64,000 bases of DNA from an uncultured Vampirovibrio sp. (GCA_910584405.1 CAJUAL010000007.1:1-64000), one strand, 5' to 3'. Shown: positions 18,439 to 27,916, numbered from the stretch's first letter. A program made the numbers and translations. The notes: generated from the sequence alone by a model not told the origin.

Positions 18439-19803
18439 TTAGTATCTTTCAAGGTATTTATCAAGTTCCCATTGAGAAACGTATGTTCTAAATGAATCCC
18501 ATTCTTTTTTCTTGGAGGTCATAAATTCTTTAAAGATGTGTTCGCCAAGTGCAGCTTTAACAACAAGAGATTTGTCCATATGTTCCAATGCTTCTGCTAA
18601 GCTTCCCGGAAGCGAATCGATTCTTTGTTTTTTACGTTCTTTAGATGTTAATTTGTAAATATTACTTTCAACAGGCGCAGGCGGATCAATTTTGTTTCTG
18701 ATACCGTCTAAGCAAGCTTCAAGAATTGCCGCGAATGCTAGATAAGGGTTGCAGGCAGGGTCAGGTGAACGTAATTCAACACGGGTTGAGATTCCGCGTT
18801 TTGCCGGAACTCTTAGCAGTGCACTTCTGTTGGCAAGTGACCATGCAAGATATACAGGTGCTTCGTAACCAGGAACTAATCGTTTATAGCTGTTTACTAC
18901 AGGGTTTGTGATTGCCGTAAGACTTTTAACGTGTTTTAGCATACCGCCGATTGAGTATTTTGCGTTATCTGAAAGCTGATATTCTGCTTTTTCGTCAAAA
19001 AATGCGTTCTTACCGTCTTCAAACAATGATATGTTGCAGTGCATCCCAGAACCGTTGATTCCAAAAATCGGTTTTGGCATAAATGTTGCATGTAAATTAT
19101 GTTTTGCTGCAATTGCTTTTACTGCAATTCTAAATGTAGTAACGTTATCTGCTGCGGTTAAAATATCAGCATATCTGAAATCGATTTCGTGCTGTCCGTC
19201 AGCTACTTCGTGGTGAGATGCTTCAATATCAAATCCCATTTCCTGCAATGTTAATACGATATCAGAACGAACATCTTCGCCTAAGTCTTCAGGTCCTACA
19301 TCGTAATAGCCTGCGTGGTCTTGAGTTTTTGTTGTAACGTTTCCGTTTTCATCTTTAGAAAATAAGAAAAATTCTGCTTCAGGACCGATGTTCATTGAAA
19401 AGCCCATTTTTTCGGCAGCTTGCATAACCCTTTTTAAGTTGCATCTTGGGCAGCCTTCAAACGGAGTTCCGTCAGCGTTATAAATATCGCAAATAAGTCT
19501 TGCTGCATTTATTCCGTTATGTTCTCTCCAAGGTAAGATTTGAAAACTGTTAATGTCAGGGTGGAAGAACATATCTGATGTTTCGATGCTTCTAAACCCT
19601 TTGATAGATGAGCCGTCAAGCATTATTTCATTATCTAATACTTTATCTATATGCTCAGATGGAATAGACATGTTTTTAACTTGTCCGTTTATGTCTACGA
19701 ACTGTAGTTTGATGAACTTAATATCATATTCCTTGATTAGTTCTTTAATCTCTTCTCTGGTAAACTCTTTTCCGTCTAATCTTCTGTGCTTAAATTCTGT
19801 CAT
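18439..19803 (-). CDS. glnA: Glutamine synthetase, type I
   Basis: Forms glutamine from glutamate, ammonia and ATP; the main entry of nitrogen into the cell. 454 residues, the usual size of dodecameric GSI. Motifs in order: MLDGSSIKGFRSIETSDM, the metal-binding EAEFFLF, ADGQHEIDFRYAD, NGSGMHCNISLF, and the ATP/glutamate loop VNSYKRLVPGYEAPVYLAWS with NRSALLRVPA. I do not see the tyrosine adenylylation loop of the beta type near the C-terminus, so it looks like the shorter alpha type. SD AAGAGGT lies at about 19812-19818. It has its own promoter and terminator, so it is a single-gene unit. Confidence 0.96.
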   Translation of the reverse strand: MTEFKHRRLDGKEFTREEIKELIKEYDIKFIKLQFVDINGQVKNMSIPSEHIDKVLDNEIMLDGSSIKGFRSIETSDMFFHPDINSFQILPWREHNGINAARLICDIYNADGTPFEGCPRCNLKRVMQAAEKMGFSMNIGPEAEFFLFSKDENGNVTTKTQDHAGYYDVGPEDLGEDVRSDIVLTLQEMGFDIEASHHEVADGQHEIDFRYADILTAADNVTTFRIAVKAIAAKHNLHATFMPKPIFGINGSGMHCNISLFEDGKNAFFDEKAEYQLSDNAKYSIGGMLKHVKSLTAITNPVVNSYKRLVPGYEAPVYLAWSLANRSALLRVPAKRGISTRVELRSPDPACNPYLAFAAILEACLDGIRNKIDPPAPVESNIYKLTSKERKKQRIDSLPGSLAEALEHMDKSLVVKAALGEHIFKEFMTSKKKEWDSFRTYVSQWELDKYLERY

Positions 19804-19829
19804 GCAAACCTCTTTTCTTTTATTTTATA

Positions 19830-19858
19830 AGCATAAAGATTTTATTAAAAAAGGTCAA
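19830..19858 (-). promoter_or_regulatory. Probable promoter of glnA
   Basis: On the minus strand TTGACC (19853-19858), a 17-base spacer and TATGCT (19830-19835) lie 26 bases before the glnA start. Confidence 0.6.
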
Positions 19859-19885
19859 GCATTTGTGTATTAAGATTATATAAAA

Positions 19886-20242
19886 TTATTTCTTTTCAAT
19901 AATTTTGTTATTATCATCAACAATAACGATTGTAGGTTTGAAGTCTTTTAATTCTTTTTCTTCAAACTGACCGTATGTTACGATAATAACCTTATCACCC
20001 GGTTGAACTTTTCTGGCAGCCGCTCCGTTTAGACAAATTTGACCTGAATCGGCTTTTCCTTTAATTACATAAGTTTGGAATCTTTCTCCGTTATTAACGT
20101 CTAAAATTTCAACTTTTTGCCATTCTTTTATATTTGCGGCTTTTAATAATGTTTCATCTATGGTAATTGAGCCTACGTAGTTTAAATTAGCATCGGTAAC
20201 CGTAGCTCTGTGTATTTTTGAATATAAAAACTCTAATAACAT
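19886..20242 (-). CDS. panD: Aspartate 1-decarboxylase proenzyme
   Basis: Makes beta-alanine from aspartate for pantothenate and CoA synthesis. 118 residues from ATG 20242, preceded by AGAGGAT at 20249-20255. A longer frame upstream adds a hydrophobic stretch foreign to the family. The family begins close to this position and self-cleaves between Gly24 and Ser25, leaving a pyruvoyl group; here the site reads NYVGSITID with Gly24-Ser25 exactly in place. LNGAAARKVQPGDKVIIVTYG is also typical. No other pan gene is nearby. Confidence 0.95.
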   Translation of the reverse strand: MLLEFLYSKIHRATVTDANLNYVGSITIDETLLKAANIKEWQKVEILDVNNGERFQTYVIKGKADSGQICLNGAAARKVQPGDKVIIVTYGQFEEKELKDFKPTIVIVDDNNKIIEKK

Positions 20243-20316
20243 AATCTTATCCTCTGAGTTTATTATATAACAAATAAAAATCTTGCCAAATATAAATAAA
20301 AATGCTAACATAATAC

Positions 20317-20386
20317 ACAGAGGAGAAAAGGTATGAAAAATCAGACTATGATTAGAATTTCGGGGGGGGTAACTCTTGCAGCTTAG
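20317..20386 (+). other. Well-supported start with G8 tract and early stop
   Basis: AGAGGAGAAAAGGT precedes ATG 20333 and gives a strong translation start. Its frame runs only 17 codons to TAG 20384-20386, passing through eight G at 20362-20369. One extra G (or two fewer) would join it without a stop to the prepilin frame that is open from about 20356. The present length leaves the prepilin without its ribosome site. This fits either a phase-variable tract or an assembly error in the homopolymer. Confidence 0.6.
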
Positions 20387-20410
20387 CGCGAAGCGCGTTT
20401 ACAAGTCCTG

Positions 20411-20506
20411 TCATGCTGAACTTGATTCAGCATCTATCAATGCTAGTAGAAACCCTAACGGGACGAACCAACATTGATAAATTCCGTGTCAGAGCACGGA
20501 ATGACA
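20411..20506. repeat. Palindromic repeat element, copy 1
   Basis: Two hairpins, GCTGAACTTGATTCAGC (20415-20431) and ATTCCGTG-TCAGAG-CACGGAAT (20481-20502), followed by GAC. The same two-hairpin plan with related sequence is found at 28661-28745. It forms the 5' part of the prepilin gene here. Confidence 0.75.
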
Positions 20507-21219
20507 ATAACAAAATGGGTTTTACCCTTGCGGAAGTATTAATTACCCTCGGTATAATCGGAGTTGTTGCTGCGCTGACTATTCCTTCATTGATTACAAA
20601 TTATCAGAAAAAAGTTACTGCCGAAAGATTAAAACAAGCATATACGGTTATTTATAATACAATACGATCTGTCGAAAATGAAAATGAAGGACCATTAATA
20701 ACCTTAACTAAGACGGATAAAGGTGATGTTGTAAAACATAATTTCTTTGCCGAGCTTTATCTTGTACCTTATTTAAGCGGTTTAACTAAAACTAAATATA
20801 AAAAGCCTCCAACAACCTGGAAGGGAACTTCGACTTATTTCAGTCCTTCATATATTTATTGTATGCAGAACGGAATATGCTTTTGGAGTTTGGGAAATGG
20901 TGGTTATAATCCTGAAACAGATTACGGTTGGTTAAATTATTTATATATTTTAGTTGATATTAATGGACCGTCATTACCGAATATTACAGGTAAAGATATC
21001 TTTTATTTTGCAGTACATTTCAATGATACAGGTACGGTAATTGATGGGAAAACCTTCGGGGTTAAAGCTACTTCAAGTATACAAGAACTCTACGGGGATG
21101 GCGCAGATGCATCTGCCGGCGGCTGTAATAAAACAGGCGTAAGCTGGTCAAACGGGTCAAAATGTACTGAAATAATTATGCGCAATAACTGGAAAATTCC
21201 AAAAGAATACCCGTGGTAA
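20413..21219 (+). CDS. Type IV prepilin-like protein with repeat-derived leader
   Basis: 268 residues if started at ATG 20413. The prepilin peptidase site and pilin helix are clear: KMG|FTLAEVLITLGIIG, with Glu at +5 of the mature protein. The rest has a few Cys residues and the block ILVDINGPSLPNITGKD, also present in the truncated first gene. So it is a secreted or surface pseudopilin-like subunit. The 34 residues before the site are encoded by a palindromic repeat (20411-20506). Starting at ATG 20515 would leave a two-residue leader, too short for membrane targeting. ATG 20413 has no SD, while the well-supported ATG 20333 is out of frame by one base. Expression therefore depends on an unusual start or on the G8 tract. 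Confidence 0.8.
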   Translation: MLNLIQHLSMLVETLTGRTNIDKFRVRARNDNNKMGFTLAEVLITLGIIGVVAALTIPSLITNYQKKVTAERLKQAYTVIYNTIRSVENENEGPLITLTKTDKGDVVKHNFFAELYLVPYLSGLTKTKYKKPPTTWKGTSTYFSPSYIYCMQNGICFWSLGNGGYNPETDYGWLNYLYILVDINGPSLPNITGKDIFYFAVHFNDTGTVIDGKTFGVKATSSIQELYGDGADASAGGCNKTGVSWSNGSKCTEIIMRNNWKIPKEYPW

Positions 21220-21228
21220 AAAATAAAA

Positions 21229-21255
21229 AAGCGGTCTTATGACCGCTTGGTTTAT
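21229..21255 (+). terminator. Probable terminator of the prepilin gene
   Basis: Stem AAGCGGTC (21229-21236) / GACCGCTT (21241-21248) with loop TTAT, 10 bp after the stop. The tail is only partly T-rich. Confidence 0.6.
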
Positions 21256-21307
21256 TGGGTTTCCTATATCCTTTTCCTAAATCTTTCTTTCGCTTTATCC
21301 TTATTGA

Positions 21308-21550
21308 TTATCCAACGATTTTTGATACAAAATTTACTGTTTCGAAGAATGTATCTTTTACAAACTCTTTTGCTAAAACGCTTACGGGTCTGTTTTCAAT
21401 ACAATCAAAGACGTAATAAATAGGGTCTTGTGAGTTATTGAATCTCATTCTTCTGTCTTTATTTTCTAAATATTTAAAATCTTCTATTGATTTTCTTTTG
21501 GCTGATCTTCTTGTCATTGTTCCAAAAGCTTGTCCTGAAGTTGCTAACAT
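21308..21550 (-). CDS. Small hypothetical protein
   Basis: Not recognised. 80 residues, basic in the first half (TRRSAKRKS), with no signal peptide or clear membrane helix. It lies between the prepilin gene (convergent) and the tolC-like gene (same strand, 95 bp upstream), so it may be the last gene of the pump unit or stand alone. A GAGAG stretch about 12 bases before the ATG is a weak ribosome site. The absence of any overlapping longer frame supports a real gene, but it could be spurious. Confidence 0.5.
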   Translation of the reverse strand: MLATSGQAFGTMTRRSAKRKSIEDFKYLENKDRRMRFNNSQDPIYYVFDCIENRPVSVLAKEFVKDTFFETVNFVSKIVG

Positions 21551-21645
21551 AATGTTTAATCTCTCTCTTATTTACTTCTTACATATATATAAAGTAAATA
21601 CTTTTTAAATAATTGCCTTTTTTGAAAGAGTTATGTTAACAAAAC

Positions 21646-23055
21646 TTAATCTTTTTGTAATTCAACAGGAGGTTCATCACTGCAAATGTTTTTGCCTATT
21701 GATTTTTCAAGGTTTGCTTTTGCAGAATTGTATTCATATAATGCGCTATAATATGTTAATTGGGATTGCTCATAGGTGTTTTGAGCATCTTTAAGTTCTG
21801 TCGGTGAACCTTCTCCGACTTTGTATCTGCCAAAAGAGAGTTCGTAATTTTCTTTTGCTTGTTTAACTTGTATTATTGCGTATGGAAGCTGATTTCGTTT
21901 CTCGTCAAGTGTAAGGTATGCGTTTTGGATTTCTAAATAGATATTGTTTTGGGTATTTCTGGCATTAGCAAGTTCTCTGTCGTAGTAGTATCTTGCTTCT
22001 TTTATTTCATTTCTTATAAGCATTCCGTTTATTGTCGGAAATGTTAAATAGGCACCTATATTAAAACCGTAATTTGATGTCCAATGTTTCCCGCCTCGTT
22101 GGTATTGACCTTCAACCGATATTGTCGGGAGAAAGGATTTTTTGGTAAGGTTAAGTGTTTGGTGTGCTCCTTCAACTTTTATTTCAGCATGTTTTAGTTC
22201 GGGTCGGGAATCTCTTGCGATATCAATTGCCTGTGTGAAGGTTATATTTGTGGGTTTATATTGGAGTTTTTCGGAAATATCGTATTTTTGAATATAGGGA
22301 AGTCCCATTACATTGTTTAATTTTGCTGCCGCAAGGTTTACGGCATTCTCGGCTTGGATAAGTTTTAATTTTGCGTTACTGAGATTTGTTTCTGCGATTG
22401 TTACGTCAACTTTCGGATTCATGCCCATTTTATATAAAGCTTTTGCCTGATTATAAAACAGTTGAAATTTATCTACGGTATCTTGGGCGACCCGTCTGTA
22501 TTCGTATGCGTATTGAAGATTAAAATAAGCATCTTTTGTTTGGTAGATTACATCATTGACGGTTGCTTCAAATGTCTTTTTGTACCCTTCGTAATCCAGT
22601 CTTCTTATTGTTGCTTGATTTTGGGTTACTCCAAAGTCATAAAGCATTTGTTGCAGAGATACCTGACCTAATAGAAAATAGTTAAATTCAAGAGTTTCCC
22701 CGAAAGCATCAGACAATTGAAGTTGTCTTAATCTTGTTGCACTGGTTTGCCAGGTAATTGAGGGGAAATAGTTTGACCAAATTTGTTTAATTCTCGCGTC
22801 AGACGCTAAAATATCCTGAAATGCGGCATTAATTTGGGGGTTGTTGCCAAGTGCCAGTTTTAGGCAATTGTTTAATGTCATATCTACGTTTTTTTCAACC
22901 GAACCCGATATGACAAATTCAGGTTTTATCTTGCTGTTTGGTAAAACATCTTCACTTTGCGGAAATTCGTCAGGATTTATTTTGTTTTCATTTTCGTATG
23001 AAAAACTTTGCAGAGGAATTGTTATTAGTATTATTAATAGAAAATATTTAAGCAT
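21646..23055 (-). CDS. TolC-family outer-membrane efflux protein
   Basis: Outer-membrane channel of a tripartite exporter. 469 residues. Signal peptide at about 1-19 (MLKYFLLIILITIPLQSFS). Two homologous helical/beta halves of the OEP family are visible, with NNCLKLALGNNPQINAA opening the first and Tyr/Gln-rich long helices near YYDRELANARNTQNNIYLE and RYKVGEGSPTELKDAQN in the second. Its start overlaps the RND gene by 8 bases, so the pump and channel are translated as a unit. The substrate cannot be told. Confidence 0.9.
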   Translation of the reverse strand: MLKYFLLIILITIPLQSFSYENENKINPDEFPQSEDVLPNSKIKPEFVISGSVEKNVDMTLNNCLKLALGNNPQINAAFQDILASDARIKQIWSNYFPSITWQTSATRLRQLQLSDAFGETLEFNYFLLGQVSLQQMLYDFGVTQNQATIRRLDYEGYKKTFEATVNDVIYQTKDAYFNLQYAYEYRRVAQDTVDKFQLFYNQAKALYKMGMNPKVDVTIAETNLSNAKLKLIQAENAVNLAAAKLNNVMGLPYIQKYDISEKLQYKPTNITFTQAIDIARDSRPELKHAEIKVEGAHQTLNLTKKSFLPTISVEGQYQRGGKHWTSNYGFNIGAYLTFPTINGMLIRNEIKEARYYYDRELANARNTQNNIYLEIQNAYLTLDEKRNQLPYAIIQVKQAKENYELSFGRYKVGEGSPTELKDAQNTYEQSQLTYYSALYEYNSAKANLEKSIGKNICSDEPPVELQKD

Positions 23056-26000
23056 TGGTTTTATCTTTCTTGAATTTTTTAGACAAATTTAATTTAAATT
23101 CTTCAATCATTACGTAAAAAGCCGGAACAAGGAATGTTCCAATAAACGCTACTGCAATCATTCCGCCAAAAACAGTCATACCAACGGAATGCCTTGAGGC
23201 TGCACCTGCTCCTGATGCGGCAACAAGCGGAATTAAACCTAAGATAAAAGCAATATTTGTCATCATAACCGCTCTAAACCTGAGTTTAGCAGCTTCCATT
23301 GCGGCTTCTTTTATAGGTAATCCGTTTTCGTGTGCGTCTTTTGCAAATTCTATAATCAAAATAGCTTGTTTTGTACTTAATCCGATTAACATTACAAGTC
23401 CTATTTGCGAGTAAATATCAAGTGAATAACCTGCAACATATTGAAATACCAAAGCTCCGCCAAGAGCTACAGGTGTTACCAAAAGTACGCTAATCGGTAA
23501 AAACCAGCTTTCATACAGTCCGACCAAAAACAGAAATATAAATACTAAAGACATCATAAGTATCGGTACTATTTGGCCGCTTGATTGTTTTTCCTGCAAA
23601 GATGAACCTGACCAGGCATAACCCATGTTATTAGGAAGTATTTTTGCCGAAATTTCTTCCATAAGTTTCATACCTTTACCTGAACTTACCCCTTGACGGG
23701 TATTTCCGTTAATCGTTATTGCAGGGTACATATTAAACCTTGTTCTTGCTTGCGGTCCGACGGTGTTTCTGGTTTTTACAACAGAAGATAGAGGTACCAT
23801 TTTCCCGTTTTTGTTTTTTACATAGATTTTTCCCATATCAGAAATCTTTGACCTATAGTCAGAGTCCGCTTGAACATAAACTCTGTATACCCTTCCGTAT
23901 TTGTTAAAGTCATTTACGTAGGATTTTGCAAAATACGCGGCAATTGCGTTATAAATCTCCATTATATCAATGTTTTGTGCCATTGCTTTATCAATATCAA
24001 CGTCAAGGATTATTTGAGGAATATTGGCTGTATATGATGTGTAAACCATTGAAAAATTCGGGTTTTCTGTTGCGGCTTTTATTAGTTTTAAAGCTTCATT
24101 GTATAATTCTTCTGCCGGTCTGTCGCCTTTATCAAGCAGTTGGTATTCAAATCCGCCAAACATCCCGAGTCCTGATATTGCAGGAGGTGAAAAGGTTGCT
24201 ATCGTTGCGGATTGATAGTTTGAGAACTCTTTATTTATGTTTTGTAAGATCCCGCCTAAAGATTCTTGTTTTGATTTTCTTTTTGACCATGGTTTGAATC
24301 TTGCAACAATAAATGCCGTATTTTCACCATTTAATCCTACTAAACTGATTGTGCTGTTTACCCCCGGGATTTTTAAGATTTTATTTTCAACATCTTTTGC
24401 CACTTCATCTGTTCTGGAGGCAGACGAGCCGTCAGGAAGCTGAATTTGAGTAAACGATGCTCCTCGGTCTTCAGTTGGTAAAAACCCTTTTGGAATAAGC
24501 CAAAACATTCCGATTGTAAGGACGGCTACTATTGCAAGACTTCCAAATGTCAGCGGGGCGGAATCCGTGAATCCTTTTACATATTGAAGGTATTTATCTC
24601 TGATTTTGTTAAACCAATCATCAAATATTTGGATAAACTTAAAGTCTGCTTTTTCTTCTTCTTGTTTTAAAATTATTGAGCAAAGTGCAGGTGCAAGAGT
24701 AAGTGCTACAAGGGTTGATAAACCTATGGATGATGCGATACATAATGCAAATTGGCGAAACATTCTTCCCGTAATCCCGCCCATAAATGACACAGGTACA
24801 AATACTGCCATAAGTACAAGAGAAGTTGCAAGAACGGCTCCAAAAACTTCTTTCATTGTAATTTCGGTTGCTTCTTTTGGAGATTTTCCTTCCTGAATAT
24901 GTCTTTGGGTGTTTTCAAGAACAACTATCGCATCATCAACAACAAGTCCGACGGCAAGTACTAAACCGAACAAGATAAGAAGGTTTATTGAAAATCCGAA
25001 CAGGTGCATAAATATAAATACCCCGATTAACGATACGGGAATTGCCGCAAACGGAATAAAGGCCGCTCTAAGTGTACCTAAAAATAAGTATGTAACTATG
25101 GATACCAATAGTATTGCTAATATAACGGCATCTACTACCTCTTTGATTGATTCTCTTACAAATTCGGTTTCATCATGTTCAATTTTGTATTCAATATCTT
25201 TTGGAAATGTTTTACTGAGTTCATCAAGTTTTTTCTTAATTTTGTTTGATAAATCAATGGAATTTGCTTCAGGTAATTGGCTTACCGTAATAATTGCAGA
25301 ATTTTTTCCGCTTATTCTTGAGTGGTGGGAATAATCTTCTGAACCCAGTTCGACGCGTGCAACGTCTTTTAGTCTTACCTGAGCACCATTTGCTAGTGAT
25401 TTTATAATTATATTTTCAAATTCATGAACGTCTTTTAGACGACCTTTTGTCTTTAATGTGATTTTTATCGGTTGTTTTGTATTAAGCGGTTCATCACCTA
25501 AATCTCCTGCGGGTGATTGAATGTTTTGAGATTGAATGGCTGATATTACTTCTGAAGTTGAAATATTATAGTGTGCCATTTTGTCTGCGTTTAACCAAAC
25601 TCTCATAGAGTAAGTTTCAGAACCGAAGACGGCGACTTTACCTACCCCTTTTATTCTGGCAAGTTCGTCTTTTATGTAAATATCTGCGTAATTTGCTATG
25701 TAAAGGTTATTGTATGAGTTGTGCGGAGAGTTTACGGAAATTAACAGTAATCCCGGTCCGCCCGTTGATTTTTGTACGGATAAGCCATAGCGTTTTACTT
25801 CTTCCGGCAGTCTTGGTGTTACCAATTGTAATTGGTTTTGAACATTAACAACTGCCATATCAGGATCAGAACCTACTTCAAAATATAAAGTAAGAGTGTA
25901 TGAACCGCTTTCTGAGGTTGATGACATATAAATCATATTCTGAACCCCGTTAAGCTGAGCTTCAACAGGAGCTGCAATTGTTGATTCTATTACATCGGAA

Positions 26001-26173
26001 CTTGCACCGGCATAAGTTGCTGATACAACAACCTGCGGCGGTGTGATTGAGGGGTATTCCTCAAGCGGTAGTGTTTTTATCATTAGTATTCCTGCAAGTA
26101 ATATCGCAAGAGATATTACAATAGCAAGTTTTGGCCTATTTATAAATAAATTGCCTTGTTTCCCTTCTGTCAT
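23048..26173 (-). CDS. RND (HAE1/AcrB-type) efflux transporter
   Basis: Inner-membrane proton-driven pump. 1041 residues, the full length for hydrophobe/amphiphile exporters. One N-terminal helix, a large periplasmic loop, then TM2-6; the second half repeats the plan. The proton-relay aspartate pair is in TM4 (GLVVDDAIVVLEN). PVSFMGGITGRMFRQFA and ALAPALCSIIL are family hallmarks. It lies between the adaptor gene (28 bp upstream) and the channel gene (8-bp overlap). Drugs, bile salts or lipids are the usual substrates; none can be chosen from sequence. Confidence 0.95.
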   Translation of the reverse strand: MTEGKQGNLFINRPKLAIVISLAILLAGILMIKTLPLEEYPSITPPQVVVSATYAGASSDVIESTIAAPVEAQLNGVQNMIYMSSTSESGSYTLTLYFEVGSDPDMAVVNVQNQLQLVTPRLPEEVKRYGLSVQKSTGGPGLLLISVNSPHNSYNNLYIANYADIYIKDELARIKGVGKVAVFGSETYSMRVWLNADKMAHYNISTSEVISAIQSQNIQSPAGDLGDEPLNTKQPIKITLKTKGRLKDVHEFENIIIKSLANGAQVRLKDVARVELGSEDYSHHSRISGKNSAIITVSQLPEANSIDLSNKIKKKLDELSKTFPKDIEYKIEHDETEFVRESIKEVVDAVILAILLVSIVTYLFLGTLRAAFIPFAAIPVSLIGVFIFMHLFGFSINLLILFGLVLAVGLVVDDAIVVLENTQRHIQEGKSPKEATEITMKEVFGAVLATSLVLMAVFVPVSFMGGITGRMFRQFALCIASSIGLSTLVALTLAPALCSIILKQEEEKADFKFIQIFDDWFNKIRDKYLQYVKGFTDSAPLTFGSLAIVAVLTIGMFWLIPKGFLPTEDRGASFTQIQLPDGSSASRTDEVAKDVENKILKIPGVNSTISLVGLNGENTAFIVARFKPWSKRKSKQESLGGILQNINKEFSNYQSATIATFSPPAISGLGMFGGFEYQLLDKGDRPAEELYNEALKLIKAATENPNFSMVYTSYTANIPQIILDVDIDKAMAQNIDIMEIYNAIAAYFAKSYVNDFNKYGRVYRVYVQADSDYRSKISDMGKIYVKNKNGKMVPLSSVVKTRNTVGPQARTRFNMYPAITINGNTRQGVSSGKGMKLMEEISAKILPNNMGYAWSGSSLQEKQSSGQIVPILMMSLVFIFLFLVGLYESWFLPISVLLVTPVALGGALVFQYVAGYSLDIYSQIGLVMLIGLSTKQAILIIEFAKDAHENGLPIKEAAMEAAKLRFRAVMMTNIAFILGLIPLVAASGAGAASRHSVGMTVFGGMIAVAFIGTFLVPAFYVMIEEFKLNLSKKFKKDKTNA

Positions 26174-26201
26174 TTTATTTTCCTGATTAGATAGTTGTTA
26201 T

Positions 26202-27323
26202 TTATTTTGAAATTATATTAACAGCTTCGCCCGGGGTAACTCTTTGAAGCCCGTCTGTTATTACTTTATCTCCTTTGTGTAAACCTTCTCTGACAATCCA
26301 GTTTGTACCTGATTGCCCGTTAACTTTTATGTAAGTAAGTTGTGGTAAATTTTTTTCATCAAGTTTATATACATATTTACCTTCTTGATTTTCCTGAACA
26401 GCCACTATCGGGACTATAGGAACATTTAGCGGATTATTTGCAAACAGTTTTACGTTGACAAATTCCCCGTGTAGTAGTTTATTGTCAGGGTTTTGGAAGG
26501 TTGCTCTCATTGTAACCGTACCTGTTGATTGGTCAACTTTGTTGTCAAGAAAATCCTGAACTCCGTCGTATTGATATTTTTTCCCGTTTGAAAAATAGAG
26601 TTCTACTTTCCTTTTTTCATCCGCTTTGTCATTTGTAGAAGCTAAAGAAGAGTATTCCTCAGATGATAGCGGAAAAGTTACGTAAATTGGGTTTGTACTG
26701 TTAATTGTTGTCAGTGAACCAGAAGATGGTGTTACATAGTTTCCGATTGTAACATCAATTATTCCGATTCGTCCGTCAACGGGTGCTTTTATTGATGTAT
26801 AACTTAGGTTTCTGTTAGTGTCTTGGTAATTAGATTCTGCTGCTGTAAGTTGAGCTTTTAATGCATCACGATTAGCCAGAAGTTCGTCATATCGGGATTT
26901 TGCTATGTAGTCCTGTTTTACAAGTTCTTCTGCTCGAGCAAGCTGTTTGTTCGCGTAAGCAAGCTGAGCTTTTATATTTTGAATATTTGCTCCTGCTGTT
27001 TTAGATGCGTTTTGAAATTCTAACGGTTCAATTAAAAATAAGGTATCGCCTGCTTTTACATAATCACCTTCTTTGAAGTAACTTTTTTGAAGGTAGCCTG
27101 AAATTCTTGCTAAAATACTTACCTGATATTTTGAAACAACACGTCCCGGAGCTTCAAAACTTGGGATTACATTTTCTTCTTTTATTTCAGTAACCGTAAC
27201 ATCGGGGGCAGGTCGATTATTTAGAGCCTGCTTTTTTAAATTCGCACCGATTAAGGAGATTCCGAATCTTACTCCTATTGCGATAAGTATTATTGATAAA
27301 ATTATGATTATCTTTTTTTTCAT
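26202..27323 (-). CDS. Periplasmic adaptor (membrane fusion) subunit of RND pump
   Basis: Links the RND pump to the TolC channel. 373 residues. N-terminal membrane anchor or signal (about 5-28). A biotinyl-lipoyl-like hairpin is split around the coiled coil: VSILARISGYLQKSYFKEGD before, SYTSIKAPVDGRIGI after, with the helical hairpin (about 100-160) between. Beta-barrel and membrane-proximal domains follow, ending EGLHKGDKVITDGLQRVTPG. No lipobox Cys is seen, so it is probably anchored by the N-terminal helix. It starts 8 bp after rdgB, in the same unit. Confidence 0.93.
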   Translation of the reverse strand: MKKKIIIILSIILIAIGVRFGISLIGANLKKQALNNRPAPDVTVTEIKEENVIPSFEAPGRVVSKYQVSILARISGYLQKSYFKEGDYVKAGDTLFLIEPLEFQNASKTAGANIQNIKAQLAYANKQLARAEELVKQDYIAKSRYDELLANRDALKAQLTAAESNYQDTNRNLSYTSIKAPVDGRIGIIDVTIGNYVTPSSGSLTTINSTNPIYVTFPLSSEEYSSLASTNDKADEKRKVELYFSNGKKYQYDGVQDFLDNKVDQSTGTVTMRATFQNPDNKLLHGEFVNVKLFANNPLNVPIVPIVAVQENQEGKYVYKLDEKNLPQLTYIKVNGQSGTNWIVREGLHKGDKVITDGLQRVTPGEAVNIISK

Positions 27324-27331
27324 TGATACCC

Positions 27332-27916
27332 TTATTTTAGATTATCTTGTAAGTAGGTAATAATTTTTCTGAGCGCATTACTTCTGTGCGAAATTTTATT
27401 TTTTTGAGCTTCTGACATATCTGCCATTGTTATACCGAATCCGTCAACCAGAAATACAGGGTCATAGCCAAATCCGTTAGTTCCTGATTGCTTTTTCGCG
27501 ATTTCTCCGTGACATTCTCCTGTTTGCTGAGTTAAAATATTACCTGACTCATCAACAAGAGTCATAGCACAAACAAATTTAGCTCTTCTATTACCCGATT
27601 CGGTAAGCTTTGATAAAAGCTTGTCAATACGCTCTTGCGGGGTTGGCGCGTATCTGGCTGAGTATATCCCGGGTTCTCCGTTTAAGGCTTCTACACACAA
27701 ACCTGAATCGTCTGCAAGTGAGAGTGTCTTAGATAATCTTGCTGCTTCTTTTGCTTTTATGTAAGAATTTTGTTCAAAAGTCGTTCCGTCTTCAATCGGG
27801 TCAAAACCCTCGGGCGGTAGTATAAATTCTATCCCCGAATCTTTTGAAATATCATTGATTTCTTGTAATTTATGAGCATTTCCTGTTGCAAATACGATTT
27901 TTATTTTATTTTCCAT
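27332..27916 (-). CDS. rdgB: Non-canonical purine NTP pyrophosphatase (RdgB/HAM1)
   Basis: Hydrolyses ITP, dITP and XTP to keep them out of nucleic acids. 194 residues from ATG 27916; a longer frame adds 19 residues that overlap uppS and are not family-like. Motifs: IVFATGNAHKLQEI at the N-terminus, LADDSGLCVEALNGEPG, GTNGFGYDPVF, and the C-terminal KISHRSNAL. It overlaps the end of uppS by 11 bases. Confidence 0.93.
   Translation of the reverse strand: MENKIKIVFATGNAHKLQEINDISKDSGIEFILPPEGFDPIEDGTTFEQNSYIKAKEAARLSKTLSLADDSGLCVEALNGEPGIYSARYAPTPQERIDKLLSKLTESGNRRAKFVCAMTLVDESGNILTQQTGECHGEIAKKQSGTNGFGYDPVFLVDGFGITMADMSEAQKNKISHRSNALRKIITYLQDNLK

Noticed and set aside
20243..20311. N-terminal extension of panD
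   Set aside because: It would displace the Gly24-Ser25 self-cleavage site from its fixed position; ATG 20242 has AGAGGAT upstream.
24909..25334. 141-codon frame antisense to the RND pump gene
   Set aside because: Low-complexity Ser/Thr/Asn product typical of the complement of a coding region; no start signals, and the pump gene is certain.
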